A stretch of DNA of 64,000 nt from Chitinophagaceae bacterium (GTDB taxonomy: Bacteria > Bacteroidota > Bacteroidia > Chitinophagales > Chitinophagaceae): positions 1-64,000 of the forward strand of contig JAMLGT010000010.1 in the NCBI GenBank assembly GCA_023957755.1, written 5' to 3'. Below, in pieces: positions 9,922 through 18,567 of the stretch. Made by a program: the position numbers and the translations under genes. The notes beneath the pieces are model-generated. The model saw only the letters and a program-made list of their open reading frames with translations, ran no database searches and was not told the origin of the DNA. Each line of letters opens with the position of its first letter. Position 1 is the first letter of the stretch.

Positions 9922-11013
9922 ATGATGAAGAGTATTTTGACAGCTTTCCTGGTCATCATTGTCGCCGGGTCGTATGGCCAGACAGAAATTTCCAATAAGG
10001 CTTACTTCAGGAAATTTTTAAAACCTTCTCAGGAAAAGAACCTGCTGATTCTGGGTGAAAACCATGGTTCTATGGCTTCTGCCGTGATGTATCCGACCTT
10101 CGTAAAATACCTCACCAGAAAAACAGGTCTCCGCACATTGTTAATAGAGTTCGGGCCTTCAGAAGCCTATTTTTACAATAAGTATCTCGAAACAGGAAAC
10201 GAGAAACATCTGAATTACACCCTCTATGCAGGTGCCATACGCGAGTGGAGAGATGCGTGGAAGATGTTGTATGATTATAACAAAAAGCTAAGGAAACCAA
10301 TAAAAGTAATCGGAATAGACTTTGACCGTACCCGCACAATGGCTTATGCGATCTATAGCATGTTTCTCAACTATGACCAGAAGCCAAAATTTGTGGAGGA
10401 TTTGATGAAAGAAATCAGCGGCCCTGATTTTTACAGTAGTTACACTATTAGCTATCCTAACAAAAAGGACATTGAATGGGCAAACAAAACGAAAGCTTTG
10501 CTTCGAAGCAATATCGATTCGCTTAGGAATTTCCTGTCTGAAAAAGACATGAAAGTTTTCAGAGAAATTCTCGAAAATAAAGCCATAAACTACGCAGACG
10601 GAAGAGAAGAAGCGCTCTATGAAAACACAAAACGTATCATCTCTGAATCGGCTGATTCCAGATTCTTTCTGTTGATAGGGAGAAGCCACGCTTATCTGAA
10701 CCCAATCTTTGCCGATAGTAACAGACTCGCAAAACGTATCAGCCAGACCCCCGGAATCAGAATATGCACAGGTTCTATTTTATATGAGGACTCTGAATTC
10801 GGAGTTTCAAAAGACAAGCCTATTACACTATTTGAAATAAGCAATAAAGATCCCTGGAAAGCTTTTTATCCTGAAATAAATAAAGAAGCATCAGGTGAGT
10901 ACGACATCGTTCCACTCACAAAGAAACTTGCTCCTTTAGCACATTATCTCGACTACATATTAGTAGCCCGGAAACAGGTACGCTACACTCTTATTAATCA
11001 AAAAGCAAAATGA
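9922..11013 (+). CDS. secreted protein resembling the erythromycin-esterase / Tiki (ChaN-TraB) fold
   Basis: Protein of 363 aa with a cleavable signal peptide (MMKSILTAFLVIIVAGSYGQ), starting 5 bp after the thioredoxin gene and so very likely translated from the same mRNA. Residues 42-50 (LILGENHGS) and 72-82 (TLLIEFGPSEA) give the conserved G-E-x-H-G and hydrophobic strand plus Glu pattern seen in EreA-like and Tiki/ChaN-like hydrolases. A second strand ends in GIDFD (about 130) and a late LIGRSHAYL (about 250) supplies another His. These points suggest a metal-dependent or His/Glu-based hydrolase in the periplasm or outside. The substrate is unknown, and I do not infer macrolide resistance. 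A terminator follows at 11072. Confidence 0.65.
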   Translation: MMKSILTAFLVIIVAGSYGQTEISNKAYFRKFLKPSQEKNLLILGENHGSMASAVMYPTFVKYLTRKTGLRTLLIEFGPSEAYFYNKYLETGNEKHLNYTLYAGAIREWRDAWKMLYDYNKKLRKPIKVIGIDFDRTRTMAYAIYSMFLNYDQKPKFVEDLMKEISGPDFYSSYTISYPNKKDIEWANKTKALLRSNIDSLRNFLSEKDMKVFREILENKAINYADGREEALYENTKRIISESADSRFFLLIGRSHAYLNPIFADSNRLAKRISQTPGIRICTGSILYEDSEFGVSKDKPITLFEISNKDPWKAFYPEINKEASGEYDIVPLTKKLAPLAHYLDYILVARKQVRYTLINQKAK

Positions 11014-11071
11014 CACTACGATAAAAATGTATTAAACTCTCTCATGTTTAGTTTTCGGCTTGAATTACAAA

Positions 11072-11106
11072 GTGGGGCTGTTTTCACAGCCCCACTCTAT
11101 TTTTTG
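11072..11106 (+). terminator. rho-independent terminator
   Basis: A perfect 9-bp stem GTGGGGCTG / CAGCCCCAC with loop TTTTCA is followed by TCTATTTTTT. It closes the SusCD-thioredoxin operon downstream of the EreA/Tiki-like gene. Confidence 0.85.
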
Positions 11107-11260
11107 GCCACCGGAAAAAAAGCGCTTTCTTCATTCCAATTCAGGAAGTACGAATCAGGCCTTCCCGAGTTGACTATTCTGGTGCCGTAAAAACAAATCA
11201 AATTGATCGATGTGGCATGCAATTTTGCCTTTGGTAGAAACAATAAAAAATCATTGTAAT

Positions 11261-11390
11261 CCGGTTCTATTATTCAGAATGTGGCTAAAGCCCTTATTGG
11301 GTAAGGCTTTCATTGTCCTGCCCTGAAGGGCAGGGTAATAAATTTAAAGCCCAAGTCCAGCGAGCTTTAGCTCCACTTTATCGGATAATA
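11261..11390 (-). repeat. R1 dispersed palindromic repeat, copy 1
   Basis: About 130 bp matching the reverse complement of the copies at 18993 and 38513: CCGGTT end, GTGGCTAAAGCCCTT, a central hairpin CCTGCCCT-GA-AGGGCAGG, GTAATAAATTTAAA, then GAGCTTTAGCTC and TTATCGGA. The central stem and the GAGCTTTAGCTC stem differ from the other copies by paired changes that keep base pairing. Confidence 0.75.
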
Positions 11391-11400
11391 ATAATAAAAA

Positions 11401-11605
11401 GTGGACCCACATCCCCTCTCTCCGGCCTTCATTGTGCGGCGTTAAGAAAATGAGTGGAGTGGAGCGTCGGCGATAGCCTCAACAAAACACCGCTGAACAG
11501 AGCAGGCGGGCGGATTGAGTTTGATTTGCTGAACGTAACGCTCGTGTCTTTTTGATCAGGGAAAAAGAAAAAGGGAATAGTGCTAAAAGAAGGTTGAGTG
11601 ATTTA
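11401..11605. repeat. R2 repeat, copy 1
   Basis: About 205 bp that recurs at 11834-12040. Shared blocks include CCGGCCTTCATTGTGCGGCG, GCCTCAACAAAACACCG, GAACAGAGCAGGCGGGCGGA and TGAGTTTGATTTG. It directly follows R1 copy 1, so R1+R2 form a composite unit that is present twice. Confidence 0.75.
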
Positions 11606-11628
11606 GTACGGTTTGAATATTATTGTGG

Positions 11629-11722
11629 TCTGGTTAAGCTATTCAAAATGTGGCTAAAGCCCTTATTGGATAAGACTTCCATAGTCCTGTCCTGAAGGGC
11701 AGGGTAATAAATTTGAAACCTA
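11629..11722 (-). repeat. R1 dispersed palindromic repeat, copy 2 (incomplete)
   Basis: Starts CTGGTTAAGCTATT and continues with AATGTGGCTAAAGCCCTT, the central hairpin CCTGTCCT-GA-AGGGCAGG (one G/T wobble) and GTAATAAATTTGAAACC. The right third of the element is replaced by about 90 bp of unrelated sequence before R2 copy 2 begins. Confidence 0.7.
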
Positions 11723-11833
11723 TTTAGCCACTGCCTCTTACTATTTCTGATAATTCTTAAAGAACCGGGAATAAATTTATTACCTAAGCGCTGTGGACTT
11801 TCACTCAGCGTAGTCGGACTATCATAATAAAAA

Positions 11834-12040
11834 GTGATACCCCATATCCTCTCTCGCCGGCCTTCATTGTGCGGCGTAGAAAAAATAACGCAATGGAGCA
11901 TCGGCAATTGCCTCAACAAAACACCGTCTGAACAGAGCAGGCGGGCGGAGTGAGTTTGATTTGTTGAACGTACCGCTTGTTTCCTTTTCCCTACGAAAAA
12001 GAAGAGGGTGATAATGCCCAATAGAAGGTTGATTCGGTTA
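11834..12040. repeat. R2 repeat, copy 2
   Basis: Second copy of the 205-bp R2 element, with the same blocks in the same order as at 11401-11605 and many single-base differences. This shows an old duplication. Confidence 0.75.
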
Positions 12041-12107
12041 GAGCAGTTGAATTACCAAAGGCTTGATATAACTAACTGATAATCGATGGGTGTATTTTTC
12101 AATAATC

Positions 12108-12515
12108 TCAGGCCGGGTAAGTCGGGAAGTTTCTCCGCGCACTCCGGTAAAGTATCCATTTGACAAACCACACCAAAGCCACTAAACCCAAAAACGGAAC
12201 TGAATCATAAGGGAGTTTATAGTATAAAAAGTAACCCAGATTGAACAGGAGTGCGAATGCCAGAAATCCTGATCCTGACTTAAGCACTTCTATTCCTTTG
12301 GCAATATTCCTCCTGAAAAAGTAAACTGAGCTTATAATCATTAAAAATCCAATGCCGCCTACCGCCCCGGCGGTTACCCCCCTGATAGTACCTACTGTTT
12401 CAAAAAACCGCTTTCGCTCCATTGCCATCCATACCAGCAATAAGGTGATGAGCACGCCTAAAACTCCTGTCAGCGCCCCATACAGTTTGTAATATTTCTT
12501 CTCTTCAGCCGTCAT
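12108..12515 (-). CDS. small four-helix membrane protein of unknown function
   Basis: Protein of 135 aa with four probable membrane helices: about residues 12-30 (LTGVLGVLITLLLVW), 45-65 (VTAGAVGGIGFLMIISSVYF), 82-98 (SGFLAFALLFNLGYFLY) and 105-122 (VPFLGLVALVWFVKWIL). A short charged N-terminus and a basic C-terminus are consistent with an inner membrane protein. It lies 46 bp downstream of the acyl-CoA synthetase on the same strand and may be co-transcribed. I do not recognise a family. Confidence 0.65.
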   Translation of the reverse strand: MTAEEKKYYKLYGALTGVLGVLITLLLVWMAMERKRFFETVGTIRGVTAGAVGGIGFLMIISSVYFFRRNIAKGIEVLKSGSGFLAFALLFNLGYFLYYKLPYDSVPFLGLVALVWFVKWILYRSARRNFPTYPA

Positions 12516-12561
12516 AATATACGATCCTGATTTTTTCTGAATACTCCCACGAGGGGCTCCC

Positions 12562-14220
12562 TTACATTTCTCCGCTATCGATCATTTTTCTGATCCGCTT
12601 TTTATCAATCTTGCCTACACTCGTTTTCGGAATCTCTTTTACAAATCGAACTTCTTCGGGTACTGCCCATTTGCTCAAATGGCCTGAATTTACAAAATGC
12701 TGCAAATGTTTTTTCAGATCATCGGCAGTCACAGCGGCTCCCTCATTCAGGACAACTAAGGCAAGTGGGCGTTCATCCCACTTTGGGTCTGGAATACCCA
12801 CTACCGCAGTTTCTTTCACCCCCGACAGGCCTGAAATAATACTTTCTAGCGCCAGGGATGATATCCACTCGCCTCCTGACTTTATCACATCCTTCTTTCG
12901 ATCTACTATCACTACGGTACCGTTCGGTTCCACATACGCCATATCCCCGGTATGCATATAACCATATTTCCACAGGTCTTCACTCCTCTCTTCCTCCTTA
13001 TAATAAGTCTGCGTGAGCCAGGGTGCCCGCACTACAATCTCCCCGATTGTCTTTCCGTCAAACGGAAGAAATTTTCCTTCATCATCCATAAGTTTGAGAT
13101 CCACAAACAATACAGGCCGTCCGGTTTTGATTCGCTCTCCCACTTCTTCCTCTTTGCTCATCTTTTCTTTCATCTCCTTTGTGAGGTAGGCAATGGTAAG
13201 CACCGGACAAGTCTCTGACATTCCGTAACCGGAAATGATATCAATACCCAGTTCAAGTGCCGCCTGAGCCAATCCTCGCGGAAGTGCAGACCCTCCAATG
13301 ATCACTCTGAAAAATGAAAGATCCAACGCCTTCACCTTCGGATTGTTCACCAACATTCCCAGAATTGTAGGCACACAATGCGAAAAACTTACCCTGTGGC
13401 CCAGTATGAGTTTCATCAGCATCTCCGGTTCATAAGGCCCCGGATACACCTGTTTCATCCCAAGCATAGTGGCTACGTAAGGCATACCCCATGCATGTAC
13501 GTGAAACATGGGGGTGATGGGCATATACACGTCTGTGGAATGAATCCTGACAGGCGATTCTATGGCGCTCATGGAAGAAACAAGACCCAGGGTGTGCAGC
13601 ACCAATTGGCGATGCGAGAAGCAAACGCCCTTTGGCAATCCGGTAGTTCCTGTAGTATAAAAGAGCGATGCCATAGTATGCTCATCCAATTCAGGGAATT
13701 CGTAGCCTTCCGGTTGCCCTGAGAGTATCGTTTCATACTCCCCACTGAGAAAGGAAGCATCCCCCGGCACATCTGCATCATCTTTCATCAGTACATACTT
13801 CTCCACTGTTTGTAATGACGGCCTCAACGCGGTAATCAATGGTAAGAGCGTCTTATGGCAGAATACAACCTTATCTTCCGCATGATTCATAGTATAGGCT
13901 ATCTGTTCCGGCGACAGGCGGTAGTTAATTGTATGCAATACAGCCCCAACCATAGGCACTGCGAAATACAGTTCCAGATAGCGATGGCTATCAAACTCCA
14001 GCACTCCAATCACGTCGCCTTCCTTTACCCCTATCGATTTCAATGCATTTGCCAACTGCCCGATCCTCTTGTTAAGATCCCTGTAGTTCATTCGCAACAG
14101 GTCTCTGTACACAATCTCTCTATCCGGTTCAAACTTAAGAGACTGCTCTAATATTCTTTTAATAATCAGTGGCGGGTCGTAAGCAGATTTTGTAGGAGTA
14201 ACTAAACGCGTAGTAGCCAT
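12562..14220 (-). CDS. fatty-acid--CoA ligase (AMP-binding, acyl-CoA synthetase)
   Basis: Adenylate-forming enzyme of 552 aa that activates a medium- or long-chain fatty acid with ATP and then CoA. The phosphate-binding loop is YTTGTTGLPKG (about residues 188-198). SGYGMSETCPV forms the A5 motif, MHTGDMAYVEPNG the adenine-binding A7 region, and the C-terminal subdomain ends with the catalytic lysine motif PKTSVGKIDKK. Length and order of motifs are normal. The start ATG at 14220 has a TATCTTTA -7-like sequence upstream on the minus strand. The chain-length preference cannot be told from sequence. Confidence 0.92.
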   Translation of the reverse strand: MATTRLVTPTKSAYDPPLIIKRILEQSLKFEPDREIVYRDLLRMNYRDLNKRIGQLANALKSIGVKEGDVIGVLEFDSHRYLELYFAVPMVGAVLHTINYRLSPEQIAYTMNHAEDKVVFCHKTLLPLITALRPSLQTVEKYVLMKDDADVPGDASFLSGEYETILSGQPEGYEFPELDEHTMASLFYTTGTTGLPKGVCFSHRQLVLHTLGLVSSMSAIESPVRIHSTDVYMPITPMFHVHAWGMPYVATMLGMKQVYPGPYEPEMLMKLILGHRVSFSHCVPTILGMLVNNPKVKALDLSFFRVIIGGSALPRGLAQAALELGIDIISGYGMSETCPVLTIAYLTKEMKEKMSKEEEVGERIKTGRPVLFVDLKLMDDEGKFLPFDGKTIGEIVVRAPWLTQTYYKEEERSEDLWKYGYMHTGDMAYVEPNGTVVIVDRKKDVIKSGGEWISSLALESIISGLSGVKETAVVGIPDPKWDERPLALVVLNEGAAVTADDLKKHLQHFVNSGHLSKWAVPEEVRFVKEIPKTSVGKIDKKRIRKMIDSGEM

Positions 14221-14353
14221 TTCAATTCGGTTTTGGAATGATAAAAATGAGTCTTAAAGATAATAAACTTCCCCACTCCGGCACTTTGCATTTTTTATCT
14301 ATTCCTGTATTTTTCAGATAATGCCATACTAAATACCACTCAAAATCAGGGGC

Positions 14354-16771
14354 CTAAAACTTATAGCTATACCCTATTCTAATCACCTGCGTTTCATTAT
14401 AATCCTTACTGATATAGCTGAATCCATTCCCCTTGATTTCTCTTGCGGTAACCATCGTGTTGAGTATATCATTGGCATTGACAAACAATTCGCCTTTACC
14501 ATGCTGGATTGACTTCTTAGCTCCTGCATCCAGTGAAAATCTGGAGGGCACTTTTCCCTGTGGAATTATATCGGGCGCCAGCCAGGTGCCTGATAGCTGG
14601 GCATCCCACCCTCTGGCCAATCGAAAGTTATTATTCATCTTCACACTGCCTGAAATTGCCGTCTGCTTATCCGCCGAGAAGGTGTTAGGCTCAGGATACA
14701 GATTTTGTACTGTAAAGGCATCAATCTGGTTTCTGTATATATTACCATTCAGATTAAACGAATATGCGCCGGATACCTTTCTATCTACCACGGCCTCAAT
14801 CCCTGTGTTATAGCTCTGTCCAGTATTCTGGAAAATATTATAGATAATAGGATCGCCAGGCACCATGCTCGAAATGCGTGTCATCGTGCCCTTTGCAAAA
14901 CGATGATATATTGCCGAATAAAAATATCCGTTTCCGCCTGTGTGCTTAAAACCGAGCTCGACTGAATTGGTAAACTGAGGGCGCAATGCGGGATTGCCCA
15001 CCTTGATTATTTCTGCATCATCATACTTCGGGAATATACGTATATCCCTCTCATTGGGCCTGTCAACCCTGCGGTTATAAAACACGGAGACTTTATTATT
15101 GTCACCGAGTTTGTATGACAGTCTGAAACTGGGAAAAGGCTGGGTGTAATCATAACCATCACTCTTATAGGTGCTATGGTCCGGATTCACATCGTACTTA
15201 ATCTTCACATACTCCATCCTCAATCCCAATTCTGCTTCCAGCTTTTGTGTTTCAAAAATATAATTCCCATACAGAGCAGGAATCAGCTCTCTGTAGGTGG
15301 CCCATCCTCCTGCATGGAGGTCTAATACTGAATTAGGCCCGGGCACATACACCATATCCGTAGGGATAACCCTGTTACGCAGTTTGAAACCTGTTTCAAG
15401 CCGGCCATACCTTAACGGACGCACGTAATCCAGATTGAATTCAAAAACCTTCTCATCCGCAATCAGCTTAAAAGTATCTGCCCCTGAATTTAACGGAAGG
15501 ATATTGTCATAAAAGTATTTTTCATCCTCGCGGTGGAACGTGTAATTAACTCCCGCATTTAGCTGATGGCCGGCCTGTTTGAACTTATGCTGGTAAGCTG
15601 CCGTAAACATCACTGTGGTCTTCAGTTCGTCTTCCAGAAATTTCCAAAGCCTGTTTCGCTTTGTCAGGTCTGCATTAAAGAATGGCTGGTCTCCTCTGTC
15701 AAGTATTTTTTCTGTGCCAAACAATCCTGACACCGTCAGCAAATCATCATCACTGATGTTCCAGTCTATCCCTGCTTTTGAAGTGAAGAAATTAGTGTTT
15801 CTGTTCCGCTTTAGTTGCGACCTGATGATTGTACCATCTGTATAGGTACGCGTAACGAATTCATTTTTATTAAGCGTCTGAGTATAAAGATTATCCAGTT
15901 GCAGGAATGTGTTGACCCTATTTCTCCGATAATTAAGCGATAATGAAGGATTAACCTTGGGAGTAGCGGTGTATTGCGGCCGGATGGTAGGCAGGTTCTC
16001 TTTCCTTACCCACAAAGCTCCCAATCCGGTAGTCAATCCCACCTTTCCGTTGAATCCCTCCTTCCTGCTTTTCTTCATTACGATATTTATAATTCCTGCA
16101 TTCCCATTCGCATCATATTTTGCAGACGGGTTAGTAATGACTTCAATCTTGTCAATAGCCGAAGCGGGCAGGTTGTCAAGGCCCGCCTGGCTTCCAAAAC
16201 CAGTGAGCGCAGTCTGTTTACCATCCATCAATACAATTACTTTGTCACTTCCCCTTAGTTGCACTTTGCCATCCTGGACTGTGATTCCCGGAAGATTTTG
16301 CATTGCCTGCAAGACCGAACCACCCACCTGGCTTACATTGTCATTAAGCGAAAACACTTTCCTGTCCATCTTATTGCTTACCTCGTTGGCCCTGCCATCA
16401 ATGGTTACTTCCGCAAGCGTCTGTGCTGCCTCGCTGAGTTCAATAGTACCCAGATCCAGAAACTCAGACACGCTACCCACAAAGACCGGCATCATTGAAG
16501 CCGCATAGCCTACTGAGGTTACCTCCAGCAAATAATTCCCCGGCTTTACCCCCGTAAGCCTGAACATCCCCGCTTCATCCGTAACAGTGCCTGTAACAAA
16601 CGCAGAGTCCTTCTCTGCCTTTAATACCACATTAGCAAACGGAAGCACCGCTCTGGAGATACCGGACTTTATGGATCCTGAAATGGTAACCGACACAGCT
16701 TGTCCTGACGCCATACCGCAGGTAAGCATGAATAATACGCAAAACATGAAGCGCGAGAATCGTAAAAGCAT
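14354..16771 (-). CDS. TonB-dependent receptor / outer membrane beta-barrel family protein
   Basis: Outer membrane protein of 805 aa. The signal peptide covers about the first 23 residues (FMFCVLFMLTCGMASGQ). A carboxypeptidase-regulatory-like domain is at about 28-112 (ISGSIKSGISRAVLPFANV, GNYLLEVTSVGYA). A TonB plug follows at about 120-230 (DKVIVLMDGKQTALTGFG, SAIDKIEVITNPSAKYD), then a barrel ending in the aromatic RIGYSYKF, as expected for outer membrane insertion. It belongs to the barrel type common in Bacteroidota rather than SusC: there is no SusD beside it and no STN domain. Substrate unknown; divergent from recX. Confidence 0.9.
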   Translation of the reverse strand: MLLRFSRFMFCVLFMLTCGMASGQAVSVTISGSIKSGISRAVLPFANVVLKAEKDSAFVTGTVTDEAGMFRLTGVKPGNYLLEVTSVGYAASMMPVFVGSVSEFLDLGTIELSEAAQTLAEVTIDGRANEVSNKMDRKVFSLNDNVSQVGGSVLQAMQNLPGITVQDGKVQLRGSDKVIVLMDGKQTALTGFGSQAGLDNLPASAIDKIEVITNPSAKYDANGNAGIINIVMKKSRKEGFNGKVGLTTGLGALWVRKENLPTIRPQYTATPKVNPSLSLNYRRNRVNTFLQLDNLYTQTLNKNEFVTRTYTDGTIIRSQLKRNRNTNFFTSKAGIDWNISDDDLLTVSGLFGTEKILDRGDQPFFNADLTKRNRLWKFLEDELKTTVMFTAAYQHKFKQAGHQLNAGVNYTFHREDEKYFYDNILPLNSGADTFKLIADEKVFEFNLDYVRPLRYGRLETGFKLRNRVIPTDMVYVPGPNSVLDLHAGGWATYRELIPALYGNYIFETQKLEAELGLRMEYVKIKYDVNPDHSTYKSDGYDYTQPFPSFRLSYKLGDNNKVSVFYNRRVDRPNERDIRIFPKYDDAEIIKVGNPALRPQFTNSVELGFKHTGGNGYFYSAIYHRFAKGTMTRISSMVPGDPIIYNIFQNTGQSYNTGIEAVVDRKVSGAYSFNLNGNIYRNQIDAFTVQNLYPEPNTFSADKQTAISGSVKMNNNFRLARGWDAQLSGTWLAPDIIPQGKVPSRFSLDAGAKKSIQHGKGELFVNANDILNTMVTAREIKGNGFSYISKDYNETQVIRIGYSYKF

Positions 16772-16958
16772 TGAAATTGTATTAGGTAGAATTTATCTTT
16801 TCGCAGGCATTAAAATTCTTTATCAAAAGTAAGAGTGATCGTAATAGTAATTTATTGGCCGAAAGTTTTGTCAGAACTTTATCAAAACAAATACCAAATA
16901 TCCAAAACGAGAAAAAAATCATTGCACCCCTGAAAATTTCTTTCCTTAACTTCCCATT

Positions 16959-17441
16959 ATGGAAAGGCTAACTCCAGCGCAGGCGTTCAATCGCATCAGG
17001 CATTACTGTGCGTACCAGGAGCGATGCCACAAGGAGGTGAAAGATAAATTATATGCATTCGGCCTCCTCTCTGCCGAGGTGGAGGACATCATTTCAAAAC
17101 TCATCGCAGAGGATTATTTGAACGAGGAGCGGTTTGCCATCCACTTTGCAGGAGGAAAATTCCGTTTAAAAAACTGGGGAAAACGCCGCATTGAGATGGA
17201 ATTGAAAGCACGGCAGATCAGTAGTTATTGCATCAGAAAAGCTTTAGCCCAAATCCCCGATGAAGATTACGAGAATACCTTCAGCAGGCTTGCCGAAAAG
17301 AAAAGATTATCTCTGAAAAGTGAAAAGAATATCTTTATCAAGAAAAGAAAGATCAGGGATTTTCTGCTCTCCAAAGGATATCCAAATGAACTGATTCAAC
17401 CCTACCTCCAAAAGATGAGTAAACTACCTGAGAATAAATGA
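16959..17441 (+). CDS. recX: RecX regulatory protein
   Basis: RecX modulates RecA filaments. The protein has 160 aa with the tandem three-helix repeats of the family: ALNRIR-like LTPAQAFNRIRHYCAYQERC at the start, LISKLIAEDYLNEERFA near residue 50, and WGKRRIEMELKARQIS after it. Length is normal. recA is not in the window. The next gene starts about 20 to 44 bp downstream, so the two may be co-transcribed, though nothing suggests a shared function. Confidence 0.9.
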   Translation: MERLTPAQAFNRIRHYCAYQERCHKEVKDKLYAFGLLSAEVEDIISKLIAEDYLNEERFAIHFAGGKFRLKNWGKRRIEMELKARQISSYCIRKALAQIPDEDYENTFSRLAEKKRLSLKSEKNIFIKKRKIRDFLLSKGYPNELIQPYLQKMSKLPENK

Positions 17442-17484
17442 CGACAGCCTCAATCATCACGTGTATCACCCTGACAAAATCCAG

Positions 17485-18009
17485 ATGAACCCAATCGCAA
17501 ACAAGGAAATATTATTTAAGGAAAGGCAAAGATTCACTCAATGGTGGATATGGCTGATCCTTCTGGGCATCAACGGACTCTTTCTTTTTGGTGTTTTCAA
17601 ACAAGTGGCAGGCGGTGAGCAATTTGGCGACAAACCAATGAGCAATACCGGGTTATTGATCCTCACTGCAATATCAATCCTGATTACAATCCTGATTGCA
17701 AACTTTCATCTCGACACAATTATCAGCAGGGAAGGAATCTACGTTCGTTTCTTCCCATTCCACCTCCGCTTCAAACGCTTTACATGGGACGCAATTAACA
17801 AGTCATTTGTGAGACAGTATCGCCCGATTGGCGAATTCGGTGGCTGGGGTTTGCGTTATGGACTCTCCGGGAGTGGAAAGGCATACAATGTATCAGGTAA
17901 CAAAGGGTTGCAATTGGAATTCCGGGATAACAAAAAATTACTTATTGGTACACAAAAGCCAGACGAACTGACAGAAGTACTCAAAGCAATCAATCAGCTA
18001 AAGCAATAG
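17485..18009 (+). CDS. two-helix membrane protein with PH-like C-terminal domain
   Basis: The frame opens with GTG at 17461, but ATG at 17485 gives MNPIANKEILFKE and I prefer it, yielding 174 aa. Two membrane helices are seen (WWIWLILLGINGLFLFGVF and GLLILTAISILITILIA). The C-terminal half (ISREGIYVRFFPFHLRFKRF then WDAINKSFVRQYRP and KKLLIGTQKPDEL) looks like a small PH-like beta-domain on the cytoplasmic face. The family is a conserved hypothetical one to my eye; function unknown. Confidence 0.7.
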   Translation: MNPIANKEILFKERQRFTQWWIWLILLGINGLFLFGVFKQVAGGEQFGDKPMSNTGLLILTAISILITILIANFHLDTIISREGIYVRFFPFHLRFKRFTWDAINKSFVRQYRPIGEFGGWGLRYGLSGSGKAYNVSGNKGLQLEFRDNKKLLIGTQKPDELTEVLKAINQLKQ

Positions 18010-18093
18010 CTGTATTATCCTTTGTAGTTGATTTCGGAAAACACTTCTGCACAGCAGCCTGCTCCCCGAATCTGTCTCTGTGCAACATCTAAT

Positions 18094-18525
18094 CTACCTC
18101 TCTACCAGTCCCTGCTGGTCAATCACCTGGGAGTTATCCATCGGAAGGCTGAATGTCAATTCTTTCCAGGCAGTTCCCTTCAGGCTTTTAAGCACTATTC
18201 CTCCCCGGGTTTTCATGATAGTGAAACAAAAGTCCGCCAATGCCTTATCGCTATTATCCGCACCAGTGGCATCCGGATCTACCATTCCAAATTCATCTAT
18301 TGTCATTTCCTGATAATCTCTCAATGAGAAACTCAGGTTTATCCAGGCAGTGCCTTTCGTGCTCTTCAGCATTATTCCATCAGCAGTTCTCTCTACAAAG
18401 ATTTGAAAATTGTGGGAAGGCTCTGGTTGAATCGACTGTGCATTCCCCGAAAGGCCTATCAATGAAAAACAAAGGAAGAAAAGCATACCAGACATTAATA
18501 CTCCGGTTGAAATAATCCGTTTCAT
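18094..18525 (-). CDS. small secreted protein with two tandem 40-residue repeats
   Basis: Protein of 143 aa with a clear signal peptide (MLFFLCFSLIGLSGNAQ). The mature part is two copies of one module: DGIMLKSTKGTAWINLSFSL with DEFGMVD, and GGIVLKSLKGTAWKELTFSL with DQQGLVE. A short linker (DPDATGADNSDKA) joins them. Each module would be a small beta-structure. Overlapping plus-strand frames are shadows: only this strand gives a signal peptide and a repeat. No function is known to me. It is convergent with the preceding membrane protein gene. Confidence 0.7.
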   Translation of the reverse strand: MKRIISTGVLMSGMLFFLCFSLIGLSGNAQSIQPEPSHNFQIFVERTADGIMLKSTKGTAWINLSFSLRDYQEMTIDEFGMVDPDATGADNSDKALADFCFTIMKTRGGIVLKSLKGTAWKELTFSLPMDNSQVIDQQGLVER

Positions 18526-18567
18526 TTGTTTATGATTTTTAATGAATAATGAAGCCCATCATCTCCA

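Larger units (their letters stand above)
11014..12107. other. 1.1-kb non-coding region with terminator and composite repeats
   Basis: Between the EreA/Tiki-like gene and a convergent small membrane protein. It holds a strong terminator (11072-11106) and two copies of a composite unit made of a palindromic element (R1) followed by a different 200-bp element (R2). Open frames exist on the minus strand (for example 11620-12021), but they run through both repeats and look like chance reading of repeat DNA. Confidence 0.7.

Noticed and set aside
9922-11013. Macrolide resistance gene (erythromycin esterase)
   Set aside because: Only the general fold motifs match. The signal peptide and SusCD context fit a secreted hydrolase or binding protein, and there is no support for an antibiotic role.
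11620-12021. Minus-strand open frame of 133 codons
   Set aside because: It runs through R1 copy 2 and R2 copy 2 with no family pattern, signal peptide or promoter. The same frame is not kept in the first R1+R2 unit, so it is probably chance reading of repeat DNA.
18028-18515. Three overlapping plus-strand frames
   Set aside because: They lie antisense to the small secreted protein, which has a signal peptide and an internal repeat; the plus-strand frames have neither.
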